Below, in pieces: positions 7,526 through 15,908 of a DNA stretch of 61,608 nucleotides (its first letter is position 1; the number at the start of each line of letters is the position of its first letter). A program made the position numbers and the translations under genes. The notes beneath the pieces are model-generated. The model was not told the DNA's origin and made no database searches. It was given only the letters and a program-made list of their open reading frames with translations. Origin of the DNA: a virus; IMG/VR virus record IMGVR_UViG_3300025120_000048, positions 1-61,608 of that record; one strand, given 5' to 3'.

Positions 7526-7795
7526 ATGAAAAAAATGGGATACAATCAAAGCAAACACCCTTTAAGCATGAAGGGCGTAACAGATAATAATAAATTTGGA
7601 GCACCTTTAAATGGTAATGCCTTTGGAGGAAAAATGGCTGAATATAAAGCAAAAGGAATGAGCAAAGAAGCTGCTGCTAAACAAGCTGCGGCAGATTTAA
7701 AAGACATGCCTGTTGATAATAGAGGTTCTGCGCTTGCAAATCTTAACAAAGGTTACGGATCAAAAATGGGTAAACCTGCTAATTCAAAAAAATAA
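7526..7795 (+). CDS. Hypothetical protein, 89 aa, basic
   Basis: 89 residues with K-M-A-E-Y-K-A-K-G-M-S-K-E-A-A-A-K-Q-A-A, a short amphipathic helix. The phrase D-M-P-V-D-N-R-G-S-A-L-A-N-L-N-K-G-Y echoes P-I-D-N-R-A-T-S in the 9039 gene and S-A-L-F-N-L-N-K-G-Y in the next gene. These shared phrases suggest a small family of related peptides with a common binding or processing signal. The function is unknown. Confidence 0.55.
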   Translation: MKKMGYNQSKHPLSMKGVTDNNKFGAPLNGNAFGGKMAEYKAKGMSKEAAAKQAAADLKDMPVDNRGSALANLNKGYGSKMGKPANSKK

Positions 7796-7796
7796 C

Positions 7797-8537
7797 ATGA
7801 AAAAAAATTCAGCTCTTTTTAATCTTAATAAAGGTTATAAAACTCCCTTAGAAGTTGACGGATTAATTATAAAAGCTTTAAGAAGTATAGGTACTAAAGA
7901 AGTTGCAGATAAAGTGCAACAAAGAAGAAGAGCTTCTGGTAATCTTACTATGGCTGAATTAGCTGCTAAAAAAACGTCTACATCCAATAAAGCCAATTTA
8001 GGTCCTGTTGGATCTGCAAAAAATGATTTTGGTCCTATGACTGAAAAACAAGCTAACTATGCATCTAATCAGTTAAAACCACCAACTCAAATAAAATCTA
8101 TTGGAACAAGTGGTGTGCAAAATGATGGATCCGGAAATGAAGGATTTGGTATAGGCTCTTCAGCTAAAACAAAGCCGGCGGTAAAAACAAAACCAAAAGT
8201 AAAAGCAAGAAAGAAAGTTAAAGCTGTAAAAACTACTAACACTTATGCACAAAAAATTAAAACTGATGGACCAAAAGTTAAATCTGCAGAAGCAAAAGCT
8301 GATTTAAAAATTATGCCTATTGTTAAAGATGCAACAAATTCTAGAAAAAGTAGAAGATTAAAAAAGACTATTGCAAAAGCTAGTCAAGCAAGAGCTAAAG
8401 GTGAAAAAGCTATTAAAAATATTAAGTCTTCAAGTAGTACATCTGATATTGCTAAAAATCAATCAAAAGCACTTAAGCAAAGAAGAAAATATGATAGAAT
8501 GGCTAAAAGAGCAGAACGTATTGGAAAAAGAATGTAA
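7797..8537 (+). CDS. Lys-rich hypothetical virion-like protein
   Basis: 246 residues from the ATG at 7797, one base after the preceding TAA; the longer frame from 7713 overlaps the previous gene and is unlikely. It starts M-K-K-N-S-A-L-F-N-L-N-K-G-Y, a motif shared with its neighbours. The middle is Lys/Ala/Pro-rich (K-P-K-V-K-A-R-K-K-V-K) and the end is a helical basic block (R-R-K-Y-D-R-M-A-K-R-A-E-R-I-G-K-R-M). It looks histone-like in composition; a DNA-packing role is speculative. Confidence 0.6.
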   Translation: MKKNSALFNLNKGYKTPLEVDGLIIKALRSIGTKEVADKVQQRRRASGNLTMAELAAKKTSTSNKANLGPVGSAKNDFGPMTEKQANYASNQLKPPTQIKSIGTSGVQNDGSGNEGFGIGSSAKTKPAVKTKPKVKARKKVKAVKTTNTYAQKIKTDGPKVKSAEAKADLKIMPIVKDATNSRKSRRLKKTIAKASQARAKGEKAIKNIKSSSSTSDIAKNQSKALKQRRKYDRMAKRAERIGKRM

Positions 8538-8550
8538 TAAAAATAATTAA

Positions 8551-8733
8551 ATGAAATCAAGAGGATTAGGTGATACAGTAGAAAAAATTACTACTGCTAC
8601 AGGAATTAAAACAATTGTAGATAGAGTTTCAGAAGGATTAAACATTCCCTGTGGATGCAGTCATCGTAAAGAAGCATTAAATAAAATGTTCCCATATAAA
8701 CAACAACAAAAAAGTGGCATTCAGTTTGACTAA
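8551..8733 (+). CDS. Small conserved phage protein with C-G-C motif
   Basis: 60 residues: G-L-G-D-T-V-E-K-I-T-T-A-T-G-I-K-T-I-V-D followed by C-G-C-S-H-R-K-E-A-L-N-K-M-F-P-Y. I recall this 'GDTVEKxTxATGIK ... CGCxxRxxxLN' pattern from many phages, where it lies near virion genes. The two Cys and one His could bind zinc. The biochemical function is unknown. Confidence 0.6.
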   Translation: MKSRGLGDTVEKITTATGIKTIVDRVSEGLNIPCGCSHRKEALNKMFPYKQQQKSGIQFD

Positions 8734-9028
8734 CCCCCCATATACTATTGATAACACTCCTATCTATAATGTAGATTTAGGTGACGGTGTTTTAGGTAAG
8801 GCTAATCGAAATGGTAGCATCTTAGTTAATAAAGATATTACTGATAAAGATCAGTTAAGAAATGTTATAAACCACGAGCAAGTTCATTTAGATCAAATGC
8901 GTCGTGGTGATTTAGATTATAATGATTCTGCAGTATTTTGGAAAGGTAAAACATATCCGCGCGCAACAATGAAAGAAGGTGCTTTAAATTTACCGTGGGA
9001 AAAAGAAGCGTACAATAAAACAACTTAA
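8714..9028 (+). CDS. HExxH-containing putative metallopeptidase-like protein
   Basis: 104 residues with a GTG start at 8714, overlapping the previous gene; no ATG precedes the conserved core. Residues near 54-58 read H-E-Q-V-H, a HExxH zinc motif, followed by Q-M-R-R-G-D-L-D-Y and an E-G-A-L-N-L-P-W-E-K-E-A-Y block whose Glu residues could supply the third ligand. The size suggests a minimal metalloprotease or a virion protein that keeps the fold. Activity is not certain. Confidence 0.6.
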   Translation: MAFSLTNPPYTIDNTPIYNVDLGDGVLGKANRNGSILVNKDITDKDQLRNVINHEQVHLDQMRRGDLDYNDSAVFWKGKTYPRATMKEGALNLPWEKEAYNKTT

Positions 9029-9038
9029 TATAAACAAA

Positions 9039-9524
9039 ATGAATAAAGATTTAAAATATATGCCTATTGACAACAGAGCTACTTCTGATGGAAGCCCTTT
9101 TAGAAATAATGCAATTAAAAAAATGGAATCTAGTGCATTATTTAATCATATAGATGGTCATAAAAAAGATCCATTTGGACCAGCACCAAAAGGTTTTGAA
9201 GATTCAAGAACAGGCTCTAATAAAAAAGAAGTGGGTGGATCTGCTCGCACATTAGGATCTTTAGAAAAAGAATTTGAAACAAAAATGAGTGGTAGGCAAT
9301 CAACTCCCTCAGTTAAAGGACCAGATAGATTAACTCAATTTCAAGCTCAAAAGTCCGCTGATGCTTATGGAAGATTAAGTAGAACAGACCCAAATCAAGC
9401 AAAAAGAATTTCAAGTATTGCTAAACAAAGAGGTATACAACCGGGTGATCTTTCAAAAATGAAAAGATTACAAGAATTAAAAATACAAAGAATGAATGCT
9501 AAAAGTTCTGTTAAGAAAAATTAA
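9039..9524 (+). CDS. Hypothetical protein, 161 aa
   Basis: 161 residues, hydrophilic and basic, starting M-N-K-D-L-K-Y-M-P-I-D-N-R-A-T-S. S-S-A-L-F-N-H-I-D-G-H-K resembles S-A-L-F-N-L-N-K-G-Y in the 7797 gene. The C-terminal third is helical (R-L-Q-E-L-K-I-Q-R-M-N-A-K). It is probably part of the same family of minor virion peptides; no function is recognised. Confidence 0.5.
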   Translation: MNKDLKYMPIDNRATSDGSPFRNNAIKKMESSALFNHIDGHKKDPFGPAPKGFEDSRTGSNKKEVGGSARTLGSLEKEFETKMSGRQSTPSVKGPDRLTQFQAQKSADAYGRLSRTDPNQAKRISSIAKQRGIQPGDLSKMKRLQELKIQRMNAKSSVKKN

Positions 9525-9527
9525 ATC

Positions 9528-9908
9528 ATGTGGCAGGTATTACTTGGGTTATTAAAAGGTGGTCGTGGAGGTAAAACACCAATAGGTAATTTAGCCTGGG
9601 ATATACGGGAAGCAATAAAAGGCAAAGAATTAGATCCTAATGAATTAATATCTTTACAAACTAAAATAAATGAAATTGAAGCTGGTCATAGAAGTATATT
9701 TGTTGCTGGTTGGAGACCGTTTATTGGATGGATTTGCGGAATTGCTTTAGCTTATAATTTTATTATACGCGATTTATTTATATGGATATTAAAACCTATT
9801 GATATTCCACCAGCTTTACAAATGGAACATTTAATGACAGTATTATTAGGTATGCTTGGTCTTGGTGGCCTACGAACTTTTGAAAAAATAAAAGACAAAA
9901 CAAAATAA
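9528..9908 (+). CDS. Holin of the 3TM type
   Basis: 126 residues. After a cytoplasmic N-terminal part (about 1-55) come the H-R-S-I-F-V-A-G-W-R-P-F-I-G-W motif and three hydrophobic segments: about 62-82, 84-96 and 104-116, with a L-L-G-M-L-G-L-G-G-L-R-T-F-E-K end. This is the pattern of the phage 'holin of 3TMs' family (PF11351-like). It would form inner-membrane lesions that let the M15 endolysin reach peptidoglycan. Confidence 0.8.
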   Translation: MWQVLLGLLKGGRGGKTPIGNLAWDIREAIKGKELDPNELISLQTKINEIEAGHRSIFVAGWRPFIGWICGIALAYNFIIRDLFIWILKPIDIPPALQMEHLMTVLLGMLGLGGLRTFEKIKDKTK

Positions 9909-9946
9909 AATAATTATATTTACAAATAACAATTAAATTTAATAAA

Positions 9947-10204
9947 ATGAAAAAAGTGGAAACTACATCTATTTCTTCTGAGGAATTAGAAAAGATTCAA
10001 AAACAGCAAGAAACTTTAAGCGATACCATAAAAGCTATAGGTCAATTAGAATCTCAAAAGCATGCATTACTGCATCAGCAAGCTGGACTTAGTCAAGAAA
10101 TTGAAGAATTTAAACAAGAACTTGAAACTAAGTACGGCAGAATAAGAATTAATATTGAAGATGGTTCTTATACTGAAATACCTGAAGAAGAAAACAAAGA
10201 ATAA
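9947..10204 (+). CDS. Small coiled-coil protein
   Basis: 85 residues, nearly all charged helix with regular heptads (L-E-K-I-Q-K-Q-Q-E-T-L; Q-L-E-S-Q-K-H-A-L-L-H-Q-Q). The last 25 residues (Y-G-R-I-R-I-N-I-E-D-G-S-Y-T-E-I-P) form a short beta segment, a layout I know from small marine phage proteins of unknown role. It is preceded by an A/T-rich leader. Confidence 0.6.
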   Translation: MKKVETTSISSEELEKIQKQQETLSDTIKAIGQLESQKHALLHQQAGLSQEIEEFKQELETKYGRIRINIEDGSYTEIPEEENKE

Positions 10205-10206
10205 TA

Positions 10207-10434
10207 ATGTCTTCTATTATTAGAAAAATAAGTATTGGAGCTGATTACAAAAATGAAGCTATGCATTATGCTATAGGGCAACAAGTTTATGGGGGCCATG
10301 AAATAGCTTATATTTTATTTGAAGATCAAGATAGTTCATATAATATTCATATTAAAAAAAATAATGAAATAATGCCCTGGAAAAAATTTAATTCTAATAT
10401 GGCAATTTCAGTAGAATACGATCTACAGTATTAA
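10207..10434 (+). CDS. Conserved small phage protein ('MSSIIRKISIG')
   Basis: 75 residues starting S-S-I-I-R-K-I-S-I-G-A-D-Y-K-N-E-A-M-H-Y, followed by beta-like strands and a P-W-K-K-F-N-S-N-M end. The same beginning is familiar from many uncultured marine phages, always near terminase genes. The function is unknown. It is separated from its neighbours by only a few bases, so it is probably co-transcribed. Confidence 0.6.
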   Translation: MSSIIRKISIGADYKNEAMHYAIGQQVYGGHEIAYILFEDQDSSYNIHIKKNNEIMPWKKFNSNMAISVEYDLQY

Positions 10435-11040
10435 ATGAAAAGTATATACGATTTTATTATAGAACCTGCAGGGGAACGATACAATAATGAAATTAAAATT
10501 AAAAATAAAAAATTAATTTTAAATACATCTATTGAAAACTGGAAAGCAATAAATAGAATTGCTTTAGTAATTGAAACACCCATTGCATATTCAACTAAAG
10601 TAAAAAAAAACGATTTAGTAGTTGTTCATCAAAATGTTTTTAGAAAGTTCTATAACATGAAAGGTAAACAACAAAATAGCCGATCGTGGTTTAAAGAAAA
10701 TCAATATTTTTGTGATATAAGCCAAATGTATTTATATAAACAAAATAATAAATGGAATACAATTTCTGAACGTTGTTTTGTAAAACCAATACTTGATACA
10801 AACACTTTAACGCTTGATAAAGAAAAAAAGCTTGTTGGTATATTAAAATACGGTAATAAGTCCTTAAAAGCTACTGGAATTAATCCAGGAGACTTAGTAG
10901 GATTTACACCAAATAGTGAATGGGATTTTATTATTGATAATGAAAGACTTTATTGTATGCAATCTAATGATATAGTAATCAAATATGAATACGAAGGAAA
11001 CGAAGTTGAATATAATCCAAGCTGGGCAAAAAGCAGTTAA
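10435..11040 (+). CDS. Two-domain GroES-like protein
   Basis: 201 residues. Two related beta-rich halves are visible. The first (about 1-105) has F-I-I-E-P-A-G-E-R, then K-N-D-L-V-V-V-H-Q-N-V-F-R and I-S-Q-M-Y-L-Y. The second (about 113-201) has C-F-V-K-P-I-L, then G-D-L-V-G-F-T-P-N-S-E-W-D-F and M-Q-S-N-D-I-V-I-K-Y. Each half follows the GroES order 'KP...', 'xGDxVxF', 'Y.M...DI.IK'. The mobile-loop motif is not evident, so it may be a structural relative rather than a co-chaperonin. It sits just before the terminase. Confidence 0.5.
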   Translation: MKSIYDFIIEPAGERYNNEIKIKNKKLILNTSIENWKAINRIALVIETPIAYSTKVKKNDLVVVHQNVFRKFYNMKGKQQNSRSWFKENQYFCDISQMYLYKQNNKWNTISERCFVKPILDTNTLTLDKEKKLVGILKYGNKSLKATGINPGDLVGFTPNSEWDFIIDNERLYCMQSNDIVIKYEYEGNEVEYNPSWAKSS

Positions 11041-11257
11041 AGAATTAATTAAAGTAGCTGAAGAAAAAATTGTTACAGGAGGAGACGATGATATATCTGC
11101 AGATAGATTAAAAAATGCAGCAGCAACAAAAAAATTAGCAATATTTGATGCATTTGAAATACTTACACGTATTGAAGCTGAAAAAAATTTATTAGAAAAC
11201 AAGCCATTAGATAAAAAAGAATCATTTGGTGGATTTGCTGAACGAAGATCAAAATAA
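10985..11257 (+). CDS. Putative small terminase subunit-like protein
   Basis: 90 residues, helical, overlapping both neighbours and ending exactly where the large terminase begins. The core I-S-A-D-R-L-K-N-A-A-A-T-K-K-L-A-I-F-D-A-F-E-I-L is conserved next to TerL in related marine phages I recall. Small terminases recognise the packaging site; the call rests mainly on position and size. Confidence 0.55.
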   Translation: MNTKETKLNIIQAGQKAVKELIKVAEEKIVTGGDDDISADRLKNAAATKKLAIFDAFEILTRIEAEKNLLENKPLDKKESFGGFAERRSK

Positions 11258-13464
11258 TGTACGCTCAAACATTAGCTCAAAATGTTTCCCCAATAAAACC
11301 TAATATAATAAAAAAAAATAATAGGTATAAAAAATGGGAGTATGGTTATAATAAAGAACACAATATAATTGTAATAAGCAGAAACGGTACTATTGGGAAT
11401 ATTGTTAAAATACAAAATTTAGTAGTAGCCTTGCCAAAAGAACCTAAAGTTGTTGAAAACAATAACAATATTTGGGAACCTCATATTTTTCCAAAAGAAT
11501 TATCTCAAATTAAAAGCATATTTGAATGGGAAACATACCCAAGTAATTTTAAAGATAAATGGTATGATTATATCAATAGAGAATTTACAAGGCGTGAAGA
11601 AGGTTATTGGTTTATTAATAATAAAATTCCTACTTATATTACTGGCTCTCATTATATGTACCTGCAACACACCAAAATTGATGTTGGGAAGCCAGACTTC
11701 AGAGAGGCTAATAGATTCTTCTTCATTTTTTGGGAAGCCTGCAAAGCCGATAAACGATGTTATGGAATGTGCTATCTTAAAAACCGTAGATCCGGTTTTA
11801 GCTTTATGTCTTCAGCAGAAACCGTCCATCAAGCTACAATTACTTCAGACGCACGGTTTGGGATATTGTCCAAATCAGGTTCTGATGCTAAGAAAATGTT
11901 CACAGATAAAGTTGTACCCATATCAGTTAACTACCCGTTTTTTTTCAAACCAATACAAGACGGAATGGATCGACCCAAGTCAGAGCTTGCATACAGGGTT
12001 CCAGCATCAAAGTTTACTAAAAAGAGTATTACTGAAACCAGTGAAAAACAAATATTAGAAGGATTAGATACAACTATTGATTGGAAAAACACTGGAGACA
12101 ATAGTTATGATGGTGAAAAATTAAAATTATTAGTACACGATGAATCAGGCAAATGGGAAAGACCTGACAATATTCTTAATAATTGGCGAGTAACAAAAAC
12201 TACATTAAGATTAGGTAGTAAAATTATAGGTAAGTGTATGATGGGATCAACATCTAATTCACTTGATAAAGGCGGAAAAAATTTTAAAAAATTATATTAC
12301 GAATCTGATGTTACAAAAAGAAACCGCAATGGACAGACTAGCTCAGGATTATATAGTTTGTTCATACCTATGGAATGGAACTACGAAGGATTCATTAATA
12401 CTTATGGATTTCCTGTATTCGAAACACCCGAACAAATTGTTCAAGGTATCGACAACGAAGAAATTGATATAGGAGTAATACAACATTGGGAAAACGAAGT
12501 TGATGGTTTAAAAGATGATCAAGATAGTTTAAATGAATTATATCGGCAATTTCCAAGAACAGAAGATCATGCTTTTAGAGATGAAGCTAAACAAGCTTTA
12601 TTTAATTTAAGTAAAATTTACGAGCAAATAGATTATAACAATGATTTGCGTAATACAAATGTAATAAGTCAAGGTAATTTTCAATGGTATAATGGAATTG
12701 TAGATACAAGAGTTATCTTTACTCCAAATAAACAAGGAAGATTTAAAATAAGTTGGATACCACCATATAATCTTCAAAATAGAACAATAGAAAAAAATGG
12801 AATTAAATACCCCGGAAACGAGCACCTGGGTGCTTTTGGTTGTGATAGTTATGATATTTCTGGTACGGTTGATAGGAGGGGTTCGAATGGATCACTTCAT
12901 GGGCTAACAAAGTTTTCAATGGAAGAAGCTCCATTAGATCAATTTTTTTTAGAATATATAGCCAGACCACAAACAGCAGAAATATTTTTTGAAGATGTAT
13001 TAATGGCATGTGTTTTTTATGGAATGCCAATACTTGCAGAAAATAATAAACCAAGATTATTATATCATTTTAAAAGAAGAGGTTACAGAGGCTTTTCAAT
13101 GAATAGACCTGATAAAAAATTTAGTAAATTATCTGTAACAGAAAAAGAAATTGGTGGAATACCTAATTCAAGTGAAGATATAAAGCAGGCTCATGCAGCT
13201 GCTATAGAATCTTATATAGAAACTAAAGTGGGTTTTTTAGGAGAAGGATATGGCGATATGTATTTTCAAAGAACGTTAGAAGATTGGGCAAAGTTTAATA
13301 TTAACAATAGAACTGCTCATGATGCATCAATTAGTTCAGGACTTGCAATAATGGCTTGTAATAAAAATAGATATGCACCTGTGAGTAAAAGAATTAAAAC
13401 CACAATAAATTTAGGTATAAAAAAGTACAATAATGATGGTAGTACCTCAAAAATTATAAAATAA
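11257..13464 (+). CDS. terL: Terminase large subunit
   Basis: 735 residues. The ATPase half shows a Walker A-like K-N-R-R-S-G-F-S-F at about 169-177, preceded by C-Y-G-M-C-Y-L, and a Walker B-type L-L-V-H-D-E-S-G-K-W. The nuclease half shows the RNase-H-like G-A-F-G-C-D-S-Y-D-I-S-G (about 524-535) and later acidic residues. It packages DNA into proheads and cuts concatemers. It starts at an AATAATG junction and ends directly at the portal start, a standard late-gene order. Confidence 0.88.
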   Translation: MYAQTLAQNVSPIKPNIIKKNNRYKKWEYGYNKEHNIIVISRNGTIGNIVKIQNLVVALPKEPKVVENNNNIWEPHIFPKELSQIKSIFEWETYPSNFKDKWYDYINREFTRREEGYWFINNKIPTYITGSHYMYLQHTKIDVGKPDFREANRFFFIFWEACKADKRCYGMCYLKNRRSGFSFMSSAETVHQATITSDARFGILSKSGSDAKKMFTDKVVPISVNYPFFFKPIQDGMDRPKSELAYRVPASKFTKKSITETSEKQILEGLDTTIDWKNTGDNSYDGEKLKLLVHDESGKWERPDNILNNWRVTKTTLRLGSKIIGKCMMGSTSNSLDKGGKNFKKLYYESDVTKRNRNGQTSSGLYSLFIPMEWNYEGFINTYGFPVFETPEQIVQGIDNEEIDIGVIQHWENEVDGLKDDQDSLNELYRQFPRTEDHAFRDEAKQALFNLSKIYEQIDYNNDLRNTNVISQGNFQWYNGIVDTRVIFTPNKQGRFKISWIPPYNLQNRTIEKNGIKYPGNEHLGAFGCDSYDISGTVDRRGSNGSLHGLTKFSMEEAPLDQFFLEYIARPQTAEIFFEDVLMACVFYGMPILAENNKPRLLYHFKRRGYRGFSMNRPDKKFSKLSVTEKEIGGIPNSSEDIKQAHAAAIESYIETKVGFLGEGYGDMYFQRTLEDWAKFNINNRTAHDASISSGLAIMACNKNRYAPVSKRIKTTINLGIKKYNNDGSTSKIIK

Positions 13465-15876
13465 ATGAATGTATATACAAACCCTAATAGCTCATTTCCA
13501 AGTCAAGTAGTAAGCAATGAAGAAAAAGCCAGTATAGATTATGGTAGACAAGTTGCTCATGCTATAGAAAGAGAGTGGTTTAATCAAGGTAGAAGTAATT
13601 GGAATAGATACCAAACTTCTTGGAATAATTACCACCAATTAAGATTGTATGCCAGAGGTGAACAATCAATTCAAAAATATAAAGATGAATTATCTATTAA
13701 TGGTGATTTGTCTTATTTAAATTTAGATTGGAAACCTGTACCGGTTATACCAAAGTTTATAGACATTGTAGTAAATGGTATTTCAGATAAAGATTTTGAA
13801 ATAAAAGCTTTTGCACAAGATCCAGCATCATTACAAGAAAAAACAGAATATGCAAGAAGTGTATTAAGAGATATGTATACACAAGAATTGCAGGGGATGG
13901 CTAATAAATTATTAGGTGAGGATTTTTCTAATTCACCTATAGCTGCAGAACAATTGCCAGAAACTCCAGAGGAGTTAGAAGTTATGATGCAAACTAGCTA
14001 TAAACAATCTGTAGAAATAGCTGAAGAAGAAGCTATAAATAATGTGCTTGCTAATAATAAATATGATAACATTAAAAAAAGATGTGTATATGATTTAGCT
14101 GTATTAGGTATTGGTGCTTCAAAAACATCATTTAATGTAACAAACGGAATTGTTGTTGATTATGTTGATCCAGCTTATTTAGTTTATTCATATACCGAAG
14201 ATCCTGATTTTGAAGATATATATTATGCTGGTGAAGTAAAATCAATAACAATACCAGAATTAAAAAAGCAATTTCCGTATATTTCTGAAGAAGAATTAAA
14301 AGATATACAAAATATGCCAGGTAATAAGCAATACGTTTCAGGCTGGGGTAATTATGATGAAAATACAGTTCAAGTATTATACTTCGAGTATAAAACTTAC
14401 ATGAATCAAGTATTTAAAATAAAGCAAACAGAAAGTGGATTAGAAAAAGTAATTGAAAAACCAGACACTTTTAATCCTCCCCCAAATGATAATTTTGAAA
14501 GAGTTTCAAGAACAATTGAAGTATTATATGATGGAGTTAAAGTATTAGGTAATAATACAATGTTAAGGTGGGAGTTATGTGAAAACATGACTAGGCCTTA
14601 CGCAGATACTACTAAAGTTAAAATGAATTATGCTGTTACGGCACCTAGAATGTATAAAGGTCGTGTAGAATCGCTAGTAAGTAGAATTACGGGATTTGCT
14701 GATATGATTCAATTAACTCATTTAAAATTACAACAAGTAATGTCTAGAATAGTTCCTGATGGAGTATTTTTAGATATGGATGGATTAGCAGAAGTGGATT
14801 TAGGTAATGGTACAAATTATAATCCAGCCGAAGCTTTAAATATGTATTTTCAAACAGGTAGTATTGTAGGAAGATCTTTAACACAAGATGGCGAATTAAA
14901 TAGAGGTAAAGTTCCTGTACAAGAACTAACTTCCTCTGCGGGCCAAGCAAAAATAAATTCATTAATTGGTACATATCAATATTATTTGCAAATGATAAGA
15001 GATGTTACCGGATTAAATGAAGCAAGAGATGCAAGCACCCCTGATAAAAATGCATTAGTTGGATTACAAAAAATAGCAGCAAATCAATCTAATATTGCAA
15101 CTAAACATATTTTAAAATCTAGTTTATTTTTAACATTAAGAATATGTGAAAATATATCATTAAGAATTGCTGATTGTTTAGAAAATCCATTAACTAATGA
15201 ATCATTAAAACAAAGTATTTCAAAATTTAATGTTAAAACATTAAATGAAATAAAAGATTTAAATTTATATGATTTTGGTATATATTTAGAATTAGAACCA
15301 GAAGCAGAAGAACAAGCCCAATTAGAACAAAATATTCAAGTTGCATTACAATCAGGTGGAATTGATTTAGAAGATGCAATTGACATAAGACAAATTAAAA
15401 ATTTAAAGCTTGCTAATCAAACTCTTAAATTTAAACGTAAGAAAAAACAAGAAGCAGTTGAAGCACAGCAATTAGCTAATATAAATGCTCAAGCTGCCGC
15501 AAATGCAAAAGCTTCTGAAGCAGCCGCATTAGCAGAAGTACAAAAGCAGCAGGCTATTACAGCTGAAAAAGTTAGCATTGAACAAGCTAAGTCACAATTT
15601 GAAATTGAAAGAATGCGTACAGAGTCTCAAATTAAAAGAGAACTTATGGCAGAGGAATTTAATTATCAGGTTCAATTAGCTCAAGCTAAAGGTAAATCTG
15701 AAACAAATAAAGAAAAAGAAATTGAAGATCGTAAAGATCAACGTGTTCGAATACAAGGAACACAACAATCTGAGTTAATAGATCAAAGACAAAATGATTT
15801 ATTACCTAAGAATTTTGAATCCGCTGGAAATGACAACTTAGACGGATTTGGATTAGAACAATTTAATCCTAGATAA
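13465..15876 (+). CDS. Portal protein
   Basis: 803 residues, beginning at the terminase stop. It follows portal layout: an N-terminal region, a central mixed region with L-R-W-E-L-C-E-N and I-R-D-V-T-G-L-N-E-A-R-D-A, and a long C-terminal coiled coil (about 660-770: E-A-V-E-A-Q-Q-L-A-N ... I-E-R-M-R-T-E-S-Q). The helix carrying G-L-N-E-A-R matches the portal clip/stem region of podovirus-type portals. It forms the dodecameric DNA gate. Confidence 0.85.
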   Translation: MNVYTNPNSSFPSQVVSNEEKASIDYGRQVAHAIEREWFNQGRSNWNRYQTSWNNYHQLRLYARGEQSIQKYKDELSINGDLSYLNLDWKPVPVIPKFIDIVVNGISDKDFEIKAFAQDPASLQEKTEYARSVLRDMYTQELQGMANKLLGEDFSNSPIAAEQLPETPEELEVMMQTSYKQSVEIAEEEAINNVLANNKYDNIKKRCVYDLAVLGIGASKTSFNVTNGIVVDYVDPAYLVYSYTEDPDFEDIYYAGEVKSITIPELKKQFPYISEEELKDIQNMPGNKQYVSGWGNYDENTVQVLYFEYKTYMNQVFKIKQTESGLEKVIEKPDTFNPPPNDNFERVSRTIEVLYDGVKVLGNNTMLRWELCENMTRPYADTTKVKMNYAVTAPRMYKGRVESLVSRITGFADMIQLTHLKLQQVMSRIVPDGVFLDMDGLAEVDLGNGTNYNPAEALNMYFQTGSIVGRSLTQDGELNRGKVPVQELTSSAGQAKINSLIGTYQYYLQMIRDVTGLNEARDASTPDKNALVGLQKIAANQSNIATKHILKSSLFLTLRICENISLRIADCLENPLTNESLKQSISKFNVKTLNEIKDLNLYDFGIYLELEPEAEEQAQLEQNIQVALQSGGIDLEDAIDIRQIKNLKLANQTLKFKRKKKQEAVEAQQLANINAQAAANAKASEAAALAEVQKQQAITAEKVSIEQAKSQFEIERMRTESQIKRELMAEEFNYQVQLAQAKGKSETNKEKEIEDRKDQRVRIQGTQQSELIDQRQNDLLPKNFESAGNDNLDGFGLEQFNPR

Positions 15877-15908
15877 TTTTTTATTAATCAATTTTATACT
15901 ATTATATT

